A stretch of DNA of 64,000 bases from Symsagittifera roscoffensis (lineage: Eukaryota > Xenacoelomorpha > Acoela > Convolutidae): assembly GCF_963678635.1 (NCBI RefSeq), contig NC_087071.1:12289088-12353087 (forward strand), given 5' to 3'. Below are positions 20,238-33,001 of the stretch, in pieces. Below the pieces are notes generated by a model. It did no database searches. It saw nothing but the letters and a program-made list of their open reading frames with translations, and had not been told where the DNA came from. The translations under genes were made by a program, and so were the position numbers. Within the stretch, counting starts at the first letter, position 1. Each line of letters opens with the position of its first letter.

Positions 20238-21102
20238 ATCAATTGCAGGACAAGTCAAGGAAACAACCAGCACGGGATCAGAGCAACAAGAGAGGATGGG
20301 GGTGTTCTCAAGTTGGTCAAACGGGTATCGTTAAAATCCACATTACATTATAGGAGATAAGTGTAAAATTGGATAAGCGGAACCCCACTGTTTTGAGGAA
20401 CGTTTTTACTCAAGCAGGCCTGGAAACGGTTCTACGGTTTTCTCTCGAGAGGTTTAGCACCCGGCGCTTAAGGTAGTTTTCGGCTTAAGAGGGGGCCTAA
20501 AGAGGGGGGAGGTTGGAAGGGGGGCTGGTTAGGTTAGAGGTTGGTGGTTGTAAATTGTAAAAAGGGGGGACAAATTAAAGTAACTAATTGATCGGCATCG
20601 TCGATTTAGTTACATTAGATTCTTACACGCGTTGATTATAAGAAGCAGATATCCAAATTTAACATCGAATTAAGGTAGGCACCCTGGTCGGATCGGGAGG
20701 GGGGAACGGACGTAGACAGTTTTTGTGATACCCCATAAGATCGCTAGCAGGGGGGGAAGAAAACGCGTGGCAATCAAGTACCAGACATTTTTTTTGTCGT
20801 TGTTCAGATAAAGGGTTGACACAATTCACCTTTGAATTTTAGGTGGGTTTATTTCTCTGTTTTTATCATGATTTTTTTTTCTGTTCAGATTTTGACGCTT
20901 TTGATAAAAAAAGGTTTATTCGGTTTTGGATAATCAGGTGATCACAAGACACCTGGAACAAGTTGGTTTTCAACTTGCATCAAAATATTAACAGAGAAAT
21001 AAATACAAGGGGGTTAGTAATTCTAACTTTTTGCCAGTAAGATTGGGTTTTTTGGGAAAATTTTTTACTAGAGCTCAAGTGGTGGTACAAGGTACAGTGG
21101 TA

Positions 21103-21831
21103 CAGGGCAGTCTTGGGACAGGCGGTCTGGGGACAGGCAGTCATGGGACAGGCAGTCTTGGGACAGAAGTCTTGGGACAGGCAGTCTTGGGACAGTAGTC
21201 TTGGGACAGGCAGTCTTGGGACAGGCAGTCTTGGGACAGGCAGTCTTGGGACATATAGTCTTGGGACAGGCGGTCTTGGGACAGGCAGTCTTGGGACAGG
21301 CAGTCTTGGGACAGTAGTCTTGGGACAGGCAGTCTTGGGACAGGCAGTCTTGGGACAGGCAGTCTTGGGACAGGCAGTCTTGGGACAGTAGTCTTGGGAC
21401 AGGCAGTCTTGGGACAGGCAGTCTTGGGACAGGCAGTCTTGGGACAGGGCAGTCTTGGGACAGGCAGTCTTGGGACAGGCAGTCTTGGGACAGGCAGTCT
21501 TGGGACAGGCAGTCTTGGGACAGTAGTCTTGGGACAGGCAGTCTTGGGACAGGCAGTCTTGGGACAGGCAGTCTTGGGACAGGCAGTCTTGGGACAGGCA
21601 GTCTTGGGACAGGCAGTCTTGGGACAGGCAGTCTTGGGACAGGCGGTCTTGGGACAGGCAGTCTTGGGACAGGCAGTCTTGGGAGAGTAGTCTTGGGACA
21701 GGCCGTCTTGGGACAGGCAGTCTTGGGACAGGCAGTCTTGGGACAGGCAGTTTTGGGACAGGCAGTCTTGGGACAGTAGTCTTGGGACGGTACAGGAAAG
21801 TTGTGGAACGATACTAGAAGGTCTTGGGACA
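21103..21831. repeat. 15-bp minisatellite in the E2 leader
   Basis: Roughly 48 copies of GGGACAGGCAGTCTT. A 14-bp variant, GGGACAGTAGTCTT, is interspersed about every five to ten units, plus rare CGGTCTT variants. All frames appear open because the 15-bp unit encodes five residues, so the predicted peptides here are not genes. Confidence 0.95.
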
Positions 21832-22030
21832 GTGCTCAACGCTCAATTAAAAGCAAAAGGACCGGTCCGGACGATTAAAATCGCGAAAGATCCATTTTAT
21901 TAAGATCACGAATTGGATATTTATTTTACTTAAGAGAATTAGGAATATTTTTAGAAATTTTATCCGTAGAATAGAAATTAGTGTAGATAGAAATTAGTAT
22001 TGTAGATAGAAAAAGTTGTAAATAAAACAC

Positions 22031-24136
22031 ATGAGTCGTAGTAGGGTACCAATAGCAGAAAACAGGGTTCTAGAATCGAAGACAAAACTTAACTCGTCGC
22101 AACAAAAACTGATGCCGTCGGACCAAAAAGTAACAAGGAAGAACTTTTCACTGAGCATGGTTAACACAAGAAGCGCAAAGGAGAACAAGACGAGAGGAAG
22201 CGCTGAAGAGGGATGGACGGAACCTGCTATAGAAAATGATCTTGAGACACCAGATCAGAGTGTTGACGAAGTAAAGAAGAAGACAACGGAGTCGACACCG
22301 ATGCCGAACGCAGAAGAACAGAAGCAAAAGTCGATGGAATTCTCACCGATAGACACTGTGGAGGACACGACGGGCAACACGCCAGAAACAATAAAGGATG
22401 AGTCTCAATCGAAAAGAACGTCATTTACAGAAAGGATAGCAATGATGGTCGGGATGAAATCGAGAGACATAGTGGAAGAAGAACAAAAGGCCGAGAAAGG
22501 CAAAATGTTTGGGACAGTTTCCACGAGAACGACAGAGGCCAACCGAGATGACGATCAGGCCAAATATGGGGCAACAGCTAGTCATGGGGCAGCAGCTGAC
22601 CATGAAACAACAACTTCTCTTGAGTTGGGCGACTTAATGGAGTACCTAGACAGCTACTTCAATCTGGCAAAGGCGACGGAGGAGAAGCTTCAGCAAATGT
22701 CAGACAAGGTAGAGGCCACTGACAAAGACCGCAAGGAAAATATCAAAGAAGACATGTAGGTAATTAAGCAACGGTATGACGCTGTGAACAGCCAGTTAGG
22801 GAGTCTGGAAACGAGAATGGACACAATGAGTAGGGACCAGGCTGAGAGTTCATTTGCCATACAGGCCAAACTGGATGCCATCTTGAGAAACTCTACATCA
22901 CAAGACAGGCCGGTAACGGATCGAACGCAAGGTAACAGTTTTGATTTCGTGGAACCACAACGGAACAAGCGTGAGTCAACACCATAACCGTTACCCCGGG
23001 GCTCGGTGAGCATCGGCCCAGGGGGGCCAAAACAGTTATTAAGAGTGGGACCTCAACTACGTCAAATGGCCCGAGGAATTCCACAACAGGAATAATGCGG
23101 GACATGATGCCATGACGTGGGCTAGCACCTGGGAAATGATGAATAGAACATTAGAAGCGTTCGCTACGAGAAACACTGATTCGAAAGAGAGAGGAGATGG
23201 CAAATCCAGGAAAACCTTCGAGAAGCCAAAAGAATTTAAGAATGACATCGATACATGACGGATGCATCGATACTTGGGTAGAAGTCATGAGACTACATTT
23301 GGAACAGGACAACTTGAATGACGAGATACAAGCCTGCACAGCGATACTCAGCAACTTAGAAGGCACGGCGTTGAAATGCGTAGTTGCAAAGAAGGAAGAG
23401 GAACGCGACACAGCGGACAAGATCTTCGAGATATTGTTGAATCGATTCGAGTCAGGCATGAAGGGTCACCAAGCGATGATGAGATTCGAAAAAAAAGGCA
23501 AAGGGACGATGAATCAATTGATCGGTTCCTGGATGATCTTGAGAGCTTGAGACGAAGGAGTGATCCTGAAGAGTCAACAAACAGAAGGAACTTTAACGTC
23601 GCCTCGAAGTTCATCGATGGGGTGAAAAGTGACGACTTGACAACAATGTTGGCAACGTACTATACACTGTCGAAAGATAGTGCACCGACTCCAGAATAAA
23701 TGAGACAGAAGTGAAGAGAGTACATGCTGATGAAACCCAAGAAATACTCATACTCGGATAACAGGAAGGTGCAAGGGGGGAGTCAACCACAGAGGTCGTC
23801 ATGGTATAATCCTAGAGATGATATGGACAAACGCAGGTCATGCGCAAATTGTGTATCAGCGGATCATCATGGGGCGGACTGCACGACGTATAAACAAGGC
23901 ATGAAGAGTCTGGGGTATGCTCCGGATGAGGAAGACATGAGCCAGATGGAAGAACACGAGTTCTACAGCGGGCTACTCATTAAGATAGGTGCAAGATGCT
24001 TCTTGTGCAATCAGGAGGGCCACTTTAGGATGGACTGTCCATTATTTTGAGAAGCAGTAAGAAATCAAAGTCAACCGAAACACAAGTTAGCGTTAGCGGT
24101 GGTGCAGAACACGAGGAACAGACAAGCCGAGTTTTA
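22031..24136 (+). pseudogene. gag: Gag of E2 with two CCHC zinc knuckles (interrupted)
   Basis: The start is ATG 22031 or, less far upstream, ATG 22157. The first 240 residues are charged and low in complexity; a capsid-like region follows (23197-23690) and then two CX2CX4HX4C knuckles (CANC near 23844 and CFLC near 23998) that would bind RNA. Interruptions include TAG 22757-22759, TAA 22985-22987, a one-base loss in an A-run near 23490, TAA 23697-23699, TGA 23712-23714, TGA 24048-24050 and TAA 24134-24136. Alignment to E5 shows several stops replacing Glu, Ser and Trp codons, so they are point mutations. Gag would form the particle that packages element RNA. Confidence 0.8.
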
Positions 24137-24600
24137 AACAAGAAACTCAGAGGCACCGAATGCGGAACTACCGACGAAGACGGTGAAAGCTGTAACGCAG
24201 GTCAATAGTGCCATGGAGACCATGACCAGGAAGTCTCCACAGATAAACTTTGAGAGAGCAGCTGCGGAGGCTATTAACAAGGTGAAACAGGACCTAGCGA
24301 CGAAGGAGATAGAGCAACGATTGAAACAAGAGATCGAAATGCAGAAGTTAAACGAGCCTTTAAGTTGGTCAGTGCCAGTGCCAGAAGCCGTAGTGGGAGC
24401 GACAAAGAGTGGAAATTGCAACACTCTGAAAATGGTAACGGGAAAGCTATCGGCATAACAAAAATCGGAGCCAGGATAATGTCGATAATCACTGTGGGCG
24501 GCCACGAAGTAACGAGGAACTTGAGTGAACCCAGCGACCAGACAATAATGTACACAGATGGGTACGCAGATTACTTGAGTACAATAAGTCCAAGTTCAAA
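24137..24600 (+). pseudogene. Gag-to-protease linker of E2
   Basis: Helical, charged remnant in the same gene order (for example 24183-24458), broken by stops near 24456 and 24600. It includes a conserved H(E/Q)VTRNLSE stretch that also occurs in E5 near 61700. No domain is recognised. Confidence 0.5.
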
Positions 24601-25329
24601 ATGTTAGAAGAGGATACTATGCACATCGGGACGGAGGCAGACGTATCAGCACACGTGCTCGACATAAGTGGCAAGAAGACTCAGTTACGAGGGTTACTTG
24701 ATACGGGAGCTGTCTTGAGTGTTATACCAATCGAGACTTGGGAGCGAATGGGTTTCGACAAAGATGACTTGATAAACTCATGAATACGGCTGTCAGCTGC
24801 AAACAATGGGGTGCTGCGGGTGCTAGGCAGGACACCAATAATAGCCCTCAACCTGGGGAAACGCAACCTGTGGATGAGCTATCTTGTGGTGGAGAACCTA
24901 GACGAGTCTGACCAGTTCATTTTAGGCAGAGACTTCATCAAGAATTTCGACGTAACGATTGATCTAAACAATGCCATGTTCAGGATTCGGAATCCGGACA
25001 GGAAGTACGTAATTAAACCGGTAAATTTGATAATGGCAAACGAAAATAAAGCGCCGGTATTCTTGAGTAGGAGGGTAAGGCTGAAAGCGAACGAAGCGGC
25101 AATTGTAGGCCTACGGATGAAAAGTTATAATGAATTAAATGACAACAAGCAAGTATGCGTAGTCCCAAATCCAAACAGTCAAAAGGCTGCTGTTTTAGGA
25201 AGATCCTTCTCGATAACCAAGAGCGGCCTCTACGTCAGTGTCTTGTTGAATACTCTTGACATACCAATAACAATCCAGAGGGGGAGGAAGCTGGGATATG
25301 CTTTACCTGTAAAACTCGATATGAAATGA
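24601..25329 (+). pseudogene. Retropepsin-like aspartic protease of E2 (copy 1)
   Basis: A DTGA active-site motif in a hydrophobic context lies near 24700 (LLDTGAVLSVIP), and the second half with ILGRDF is near 24930. The frame is broken by TGA at 24781-24783 between them. The enzyme would cleave the Gag-Pol precursor. The second half is duplicated at 28560-29114; the DTGA half is not. Confidence 0.8.
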
Positions 25330-27181
25330 CTGAAAATGCAAAAGAAAATGAAATACTTGAATGTCCCAATCATAGGGACAAGATTTGTATCTTGAGACGA
25401 TTAAAGAAAATAAGAGATTCATCAGGTCTTGTAAAGTCACTTAAGTCAGATACAGATGATGGACTCTCGAGCTGTTCGAACTTCCCAGAAAGACCAACAC
25501 TAGAGGAAATGGCAATGGATAAACCAGTTTTACCTGAAATAGAACACTTAAGGGGTAAGGTAACGGATGAACAGCTCGAAGCCATCAAGGACGTACTAGA
25601 GCGGAACGCGGCGGACGTTTTTTCGAGACACAAGGCAGACATTGGATGCTGTAATTTCGTTGAACATGAAATAGAGCTTGAAGAGTCTGCGGTGCCGCAC
25701 AGGGAGGGGGCGAGGCGCTTGACCCCACACAAATCGGATGCATGTAGGAAAGAAATATAGACATTACTAGAGTATGATATGATGGAACCATCCAAATCAC
25801 CGTCGGCATGTGGAGTAGTGATGGCCAAAAAGAAAGGCGACTAATTGAGGCTTTGTTGCGACTTTCGGTATCTGAACTCCGTCACGGTGAAGGATGCCTA
25901 TTCCATACCTAGAATTGATGAGAGTCTCTCGAAGTTAGGTGATGCAAAGATTTTTGCGACTCTTGATTTAGGTTCGGCACTTTGGCAAGTGCCACTGAGG
26001 AAGCAGGACAGGGACAAAACAGGGTCCGCCTGCGAGCTAAAGCTGTTTCAATGGAAACGGATGCCATTTGGTCTATGCAATGCCACGGCCATATTTCAAC
26101 GATTTATGGCACACGCATTGATAGGTGTGGCAAAAAAATACGGCATTTTGGTAATGTGCTACGTGGATGACGCGGTAATAGCGACGCCTACAATGGAGGA
26201 CCATATCGAATGACTAGACGAGGTATTTGCATGTATAAAGAGGTCAGGACTAAAGTGCAAACCGTCAAAGTGCGAGATACTCAAGGACTCAATCAAATAC
26301 TTGGGGAGGATGGTGGACAGGCATGGCATCAGACCACAACCAGATGCAGTGGAAGCGGTTCTGACTTGGAAATCGCCAAAGACGGAACATCAATTGATGA
26401 GCTTCCTGGGTTTCGCTAACTATTACAGGGAGTTCATCAGGGGCTACGCGGACAAGTTATACCCGATGCAACAACTAATCAACTAATGAGGCACAAAGGC
26501 AAGAAGTTCACGTGGAACAACGCGGCGGAAGAGTCATTCCAGAGAATAAAGAAAGAGTTGTGCGAGGCACTGGTAGTAGGGATGCCAACGGAAAAAGGGA
26601 TGTACGTGCTGGACACGGATGCGTCGGAAGTAGCGATTGCTGGCATTCTCCATCAAGAACAGGAATGGAACAGGAGAACAGTTTTGAGACCGATAGCGTT
26701 TGGTAGTAAAGTCTTGAGTGGTACGGAAATGGAGTACGGGGCACCGAAAGCATAGATGTTCGCGGTGGTTACCTTTGTCGAGAAAAATAGAGCATACCTA
26801 GGAAGTGAGCCATTCAAGCTGCGAGTCGACAAAAGGGCACTCAGCTGGCTGAAGACTTTCTCAATGGACCAGAGCTACATTGGGAGGTGGATAGTTCGCC
26901 TCGATGGATACGACATGATCATTGAGCATAGAACAAGAGACAAACATCAAAATGCCGATAGCTTGAGTAAGAAGACGGAGTTCTACGAGAGACAAGAACA
27001 GAGGGAGGCGGATAGGCCAGAAATCAAAGATGACTTCTCCTTCATGGATAAGGAAATGTATGATAGTCTTCCACTCACGAGATGGCTCGACAAGTCAGGC
27101 AAACCGATAGAAGATCATCCCGAACTACCAAAGGAGCCTCCAGGGAAAACAATCTTGAAGAAGACCCGGGGATACCGATAG
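25326..27181 (+). pseudogene. pol: Reverse transcriptase and RNase H of E2 (copy 1)
   Basis: RT motifs: FATLDLGSALWQVPL near 25955, MPFGLCNATA near 26060 and the catalytic YVDD near 26160. RNase H: DTDASE near 26620 and HQNADSLSKK near 26950. Stops: TAG 25758-25760, TAA 25842-25844, TGA 26211-26213, a frame change at TAATGA 26484-26489, and TAG 26753-26755. In related copies two of these stand where Glu is expected. RT copies the RNA into cDNA and RNase H removes the RNA strand. This copy cannot make a full protein. Confidence 0.85.
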
Positions 27182-27186
27182 GGATA

Positions 27187-28559
27187 ATGCTCAAGTCAAA
27201 AATCGTGAGTGAGACGCTCAAGGCAAAAGGCTATGATCTCAACCAGGTAGAAACGGGAGATGCACAGATAGATAAAGAATTGATGAGATTACTCGAGAAA
27301 ATGGCAGACAATAATCCCGTGATCAGAGAAAAGGGTAAGGAGGAACCGGAAGTCACGATATTGAGAAGGAATGAAACTGGTGGTAGCGAGGAATCCTTAA
27401 GAGAAAAATCGGACGGGAAAGATGTCGTGCAGTCATTGGTTGAAAAAATCCCTGATGACATACTTGAGCGGACTCGGGTTAGGAAAAAGAAAGTGGTATT
27501 TAAGGAGAAGGCTGAACACCTTGGACTAAAGCAAGAGTCCGGGGAGTGGCCCACAGTGGAAGAAGATGCTGAAGAAGAAAAACTGTCTGGGGAGTGCGAA
27601 GAGTGGGATGAAGATTCGGAGGAGAGCAGCGATGACCAAGATAGTCTATGCATGATACTGGCGGAAGAGAAGATGAGACACCGCGACAGGGAGCTACAGA
27701 CGGATCCTTCCTCAGGAACGTACAACTTGGATCAGCAAGAAGTGCGAGGAGGTGAAGAACTTGAGAAAATTGCAGTGTCGAGGAAACCATTTAGGGAGCT
27801 ATCGTGCAACTCAAATGTCTGAACAAATCTGGTGCCAGAAGATGACAGGAAGATCATAAGGAAGATAGTATGCGTAAAGCTGAAGGATGACATCCACAAC
27901 CCTGGAGAAATGAATGGTCAGATAATGGCACTAAAAGAGCACGTCAAGGCAAGATATAGGCTGTCGGAACTAATACGGGCACAAAAGAATGACAAGATGA
28001 CAAGTAACCTCTCAACATGGATCCGGACGGGGTCCAAAGAAAAGGGGGACCTAGAAGAAGACAGCTACAAGACAGCTCTTATGCCAGTTCTACAAGGGCA
28101 GAAAAGACTTACTCTATCACACGGTTGATGGGGTGGTGGCATGCAAGAGAAAAGATGAGGAGAAGATATTGCACAAGCATAACCTCATCATACTGCCACA
28201 GTTGTATTAGACGGAAGTGTTATTCAGATCGCATGATAAAATGGGACACAAGGGGGTAGACAAGGTGCAACAAAGAATATTTCACAGGTTTGACTGGCCA
28301 GGATTAAGGAAAGCTTGTGAGAGATGGGTGAATGCATGCCTGGCATGCCTGCAAGTGAAAGACTCAGGAAATGAATTTCCCACTCAAGTCCGTTGAAAGC
28401 TCGGAATTTAACGAGATTGTGCAGATAGACCATCAGAAGATCTGTATGACAGAATCGGGATATAACCAGATACTTGTCATAATAGACCATTTCACAAAAT
28501 TGGCAGAAGCGGTGCCGTGTCGGACAGCCTCGGCAGAAGAGACTTGTGACCACCTGATA
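27187..28559 (+). pseudogene. pol: Pol linker and integrase N-terminal part of E2 (copy 1, cut by duplication)
   Basis: An acidic linker (27187-27822) with two polypurine-like motifs at 27536 and 27584, then the integrase zinc module and the first catalytic Asp region (DHQKICMTESGY near 28435). It breaks off at the TGATAA junction (28555-28560), where the sequence jumps back to the protease. It also has a frameshift near 28080 and a TAG near 28208 in place of Gln. Confidence 0.8.
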
Positions 28560-30966
28560 AACTCATGAATACGGCTGTCAGCTGCAAGCAATGGGGTGCT
28601 GCGGGTGCTAGGCAGGACACCAATAATAGCCCTCAACCTGGGGAAACGCAACCTGTGGATGAGCTATCTTGTGGTGGAGAACCTAGACGAGTCTGACCAG
28701 TTCATTTTAGGCAGAGACTTCATCAAGAATTTCGACGTAACGATTGATCTAAACAATGCCATGTTCAGGATTCGGAATCCGGACAGGAAGTACGTAATTA
28801 AACCGGTAAATTTGATAATGGCAAACGAAAATAAAGCGCCGGTATTCTTGAGTAGGAGGGTAAGGCTGAAAGCGAACGAAGCGGCAATTGTAGGCCTACG
28901 GATGAAAAGTTATAATGAATTAAATGACAACAAGCAAGTATGCGTAGTCCCAAATCCAAACAGTCAAAAGGCTGCTGTTTTAGGAAGATCCTTCTCGATA
29001 ACCAAGAGCGGCCTCTACGTCAGTGTCTTGTTGAATACTCTTGACATACCAATAACAATCCAGAGGGGGAGGAAGCTGGGATATGCTTTACCTGTAAAAC
29101 TCGATATGAAATGACTGAAAATGCAAAAGAAAATGAAATACTTGAATGTCCCAATCATAGGGACAAGATTTGTATCTTGAGACGATTAAAGAAAATAAGA
29201 GATTCATCAGGTCTTGTAAAGTCACTTAAGTCAGATACAGATGATGGACTCTCGAGCTGTTCGAACTTCCCAGAAAGACCAACACTAGAGGAAATGGCAA
29301 TGGATAAACCAGTTTTACCTGAAATAGAACACTTAAGGGGTAAGGTAACGGATGAACAGCTCGAAGCCATCAAGGACGTACTAGAGCGGAACGCGGCGGA
29401 CGTTTTTTCGAGACACAAGGCAGACATTGGATGCTGTAATTTCGTTGAACATGAAATAGAGCTTGAAGAGTCTGCGGTGCCGCACAGGGAGGGGGCGAGG
29501 CGCTTGACCCCACACAAATCGGATGCATGTAGGAAAGAAATATAGACATTACTAGAGTATGATATGATGGAACCATCCAAATCACCGTCGGCATGTGGAG
29601 TAGTGATGGCCAAAAAGAAAGGCGACTAATTGAGGCTTTGTTGCGACTTTCGGTATCTGAACTCCGTCACGGTGAAGGATGCCTATTCCATACCTAGAAT
29701 TGATGAGAGTCTCTCGAAGTTAGGTGATGCAAAGATTTTTGCGACTCTTGATTTAGGTTCGGCACTTTGGCAAGTGCCACTGAGGAAGCAGGACAGGGAC
29801 AAAACAGGGTCCGCCTGCGAGCTAAAGCTGTTTCAATGGAAACGGATGCCATTTGGTCTATGCAATGCCACGGCCATATTTCAACGATTTATGGCACACG
29901 CATTGATAGGTGTGGCAAAAAAATACGGCATTTTGGTAATGTGCTACGTGGATGACGCAGTAATAGCGACGCCTACAATGGAGGACCATATCGAATGACT
30001 AGACGAGGTATTTGCATGTATAAAGAGGTCAGGACTAAAGTGCAAACCGTCAAAGTGCGAGATACTCAAGGACTCAATCAAATACTTGGGGAGGATGGTG
30101 GACAGGCATGGCATCAGACCACAACCAGATGCAGTGGAAGCGGTTCTGACTTGGAAATCGCCAAAGACGGAACATCAATTGATGAGCTTCCTGGGTTTCG
30201 CTAACTATTACAGGGAGTTCATCAGGGGCTACGCGGACAAGTTATACCCGATGCAACAACTAATCAACTAATGAGGCACAAAGGCAAGAAGTTCACGTGG
30301 AACAACGCGGCGGAAGAGTCATTCCAGAGAATAAAGAAAGAGTTGTGCGAGGCACTGGTAGTAGGGATGCCAACGGAAAAAGGGATGTACGTGCTGGACA
30401 CGGATGCGTCGGAAGTAGCGATTGCTGGCATTCTCCATCAAGAACAGGAATGGAACAGGAGAACAGTTTTGAGACCGATAGCGTTTGGTAGTAAAGTCTT
30501 GAGTGGTACGGAAATGGAGTACGGGGCACCGAAAGCATAGATGTTCGCGGTGGTTACCTTTGTCGAGAAAAATAGAGCATACCTAGGAAGTGAGCCATTC
30601 AAGCTGCGAGTCGACAAAAGGGCACTCAGCTGGCTGAAGACTTTCTCAATGGACCAGAGCTACATTGGGAGGTGGATAGTTCGCCTCGATGGATACGACA
30701 TGATCATTGAGCATAGAACAAGAGACAAACATCAAAATGCCGATAGCTTGAGTAAGAAGACGGAGTTCTACGAGAGACAAGAACAGAGGGAGGCGGATAG
30801 GCCAGAAATCAAAGATGACTTCTCCTTCATGGATAAGGAAATGTATGATAGTCTTCCACTCACGAGATGGCTCGACAAGTCAGGCAAACCGATAGAAGAT
30901 CATCCCGAACTACCAAAGGAGCCTCCAGGGAAAACAATCTTGAAGAAGACCCGGGGATACCGATAG
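28560..30966 (+). pseudogene. pol: Protease end, reverse transcriptase and RNase H of E2 (copy 2)
   Basis: Near-exact repeat of 24775-27181: the ILGRDF half of the protease, RT with YVDD near 29945, and RNase H with DTDASE near 30405. It carries the same stops as copy 1 (for example TAG 29543-29545, TAA near 29627, TGA 29996-29998, TAG 30538-30540). It lacks the DTGA half of the protease. Confidence 0.85.
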
Positions 30967-33001
30967 GGATAATGCTCAAGTCAAAAATCGTGAGTGAGAC
31001 GCTCAAGGCAAAAGGCTATGATCTCAACCAGGTAGAAACGGGAGATGCACAGATAGATAAAGAATTGATGAGATTACTCGAGAAAATGGCAGACAATAAT
31101 CCCGTGATCAGAGAAAAGGGTAAGGAGGAACCGGAAGTCACGATATTGAGAAGGAATGAAACTGGTGGTAGCGAGGAATCCTTAAGAGAAAAATCGGACG
31201 GGAAAGATGTCGTGCAGTCATTGGTTGAAAAAATCCCTGATGACATACTTGAGCGGACTCGGGTTAGGAAAAAGAAAGTGGTATTTAAGGAGAAGGCTGA
31301 ACACCTTGGACTAAAGCAAGAGTCCGGGGAGTGGCCCACAGTGGAAGAAGATGCTGAAGAAGAAAAACTGTCTGGGGAGTGCGAAGAGTGGGATGAAGAT
31401 TCGGAGGAGAGCAGCGATGACCAAGATAGTCTATGCATGATACTGGCGGAAGAGAAGATGAGACACCGCGACAGGGAGCTACAGACGGATCCTTCCTCAG
31501 GAACGTACAACTTGGATCAGCAAGAAGTGCGAGGAGGTGAAGAACTTGAGAAAATTGCAGTGTCGAGGAAACCATTTAGGGAGCTATCGTGCAACTCAAA
31601 TGTCTGAACAAATCTGGTGCCAGAAGATGACAGGAAGATCATAAGGAAGATAGTATGCGTAAAGCTGAAGGATGACATCCACAACCCTGGAGAAATGAAT
31701 GGTCAGATAATGGCACTAAAAGAGCACGTCAAGGCAAGATATAGGCTGTCGGAACTAATACGGGCACAAAAGAATGACAAGATGACAAGTAACCTCTCAA
31801 CATGGATCCGGACGGGGTCCAAAGAAAAGGGGGACCTAGAAGAAGACAGCTACAAGACAGCTCTTATGCCAGTTCTACAAGGGCAGAAAAGACTTACTCT
31901 ATCACACGGTTGATGGGGTGGTGGCATGCAAGAGAAAAGATGAGGAGAAGATATTGCACAAGCATAACCTCATCATACTGCCACAGTTGTATTAGACGGA
32001 AGTGTTATTCAGATCGCATGATAAAATGGGACACAAGGGGGTAGACAAGGTGCAACAAAGAATATTTCACAGGTTTGACTGGCCAGGATTAAGGAAAGCT
32101 TGTGAGAGATGGGTGAATGCATGCCTGGCATGCCTGCAAGTGAAAGACTCAGGAAATGAATTTCCCACTCAAGTCCGTTGAAAGCTCGGAATTTAACGAG
32201 ATTGTGCAGATAGACCATCAGAAGATCTGTATGACAGAATCGGGATATAACCAGATACTTGTCATAATAGACCATTTCACAAAATTGGCAGAAGCGGTGC
32301 CGTGTCGGACAGCCTCGGCAGAAGAGACTTGTGACCACCTGATAACACATTGGATAACATGGTATGGTTGTCCCATGACATTTCAGTAGGACAACGGCAA
32401 AGCCTTTGTGGGGGACCTGACAAAGGAGTTGATGAAGAGGTCACACATTGCTCAAGCGCACTCCACGACCAACCATCCTCAAACCAACGGGTTAGTGGAG
32501 AGACAGAATAGAACATTGGTAAACATGCTGAGGGTATACTGCTCAAGATATATGACAGACTGGGACAAATATCTGCCGCAAGTGGTAGGGGCATACAAGA
32601 GTACGCAACACTCAACAACAGGAATCAGCCCCTTCATGATGTTGACGGGCAGGGAAAGAGCGATGCCTCTAACATTCCTTCACCCAGAGTACGAAGGAAA
32701 AAAGACGTCGCATCAAGCTTATGTGAAAGAAGCGGTCAAGAGACAGCAGGAACTGAACGAGCTCTGCAGGAGGAACACAGCGCAAGCGCAAAAGAGACAG
32801 CGGAAGAACTACGATGACAAAATACTGCAAGCGAAACCATATGCAGTGGGCCAATACGTCTGGGTCTTCCAAAATGTTATACCTCCCAAAGGTTTAAAGA
32901 AACTACTCAAGAAATGGAGAGGACCGTTCATGATAACGGAAGTGCACCAGCAAGAACGAATTTACCGCTTGAGTACGGGGCGTGAAAACGGGGCATTATG
33001 A
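30967..33001 (+). pseudogene. pol: Pol linker and integrase of E2 (copy 2, full-length core)
   Basis: The linker (30972-31607) is followed by the integrase zinc module (near 32015-32130), the core with QIDH (near 32210), a DNGKAF region just after TAG 32387-32389, NGLVERQNR (near 32490) and the GPY/F module (KWRGPF near 32910). Relative to E1 it has TAG for Ser at 32387 and a frameshift near 31865. It continues past the duplication end, so this is the original right part of pol. Confidence 0.85.

Larger units (their letters stand above)
19557..22030 (+). other. E2 5' leader (2.5 kb, noncoding, satellite-rich)
   Basis: The untranslated leader between the 5' LTR and gag. No convincing primer binding site directly follows the LTR; the first TGG is about 22 bases downstream (19579). 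It holds an antisense B-box-like GGTTCGACTCC (19603-19613), three 68-bp repeats, several poly-G and poly-T runs and a large 15-bp minisatellite. The reading frames across the minisatellite are repeat artefacts. Confidence 0.6.
24770..32345. repeat. Tandem duplication in E2 pol (period 3785 bp)
   Basis: Unit 24775-28559 is repeated at 28560-32344. TGATAA occurs at 24770, 28555 and 32340, giving 6 bp of microhomology at the junction. I saw only two differences between the units (near 24805 and 26169). All the stop codons and frameshifts in the unit are shared, so the copying happened after inactivation. Confidence 0.9.

Noticed and set aside
21113-21839. Long open frames on both strands over the minisatellite
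   Set aside because: The 15-bp unit is a multiple of three, so all frames stay open; the peptides are plain repeats of the satellite.
22757-26755. Reassigned stop codons (TAG/TAA read as Glu or Gln)
   Set aside because: Stops replace Glu, Gln, Ser and Trp in different places and include all three stop codons, and frameshifts are also present; E1 pol and E6 are open with the standard code. Decay explains it better.
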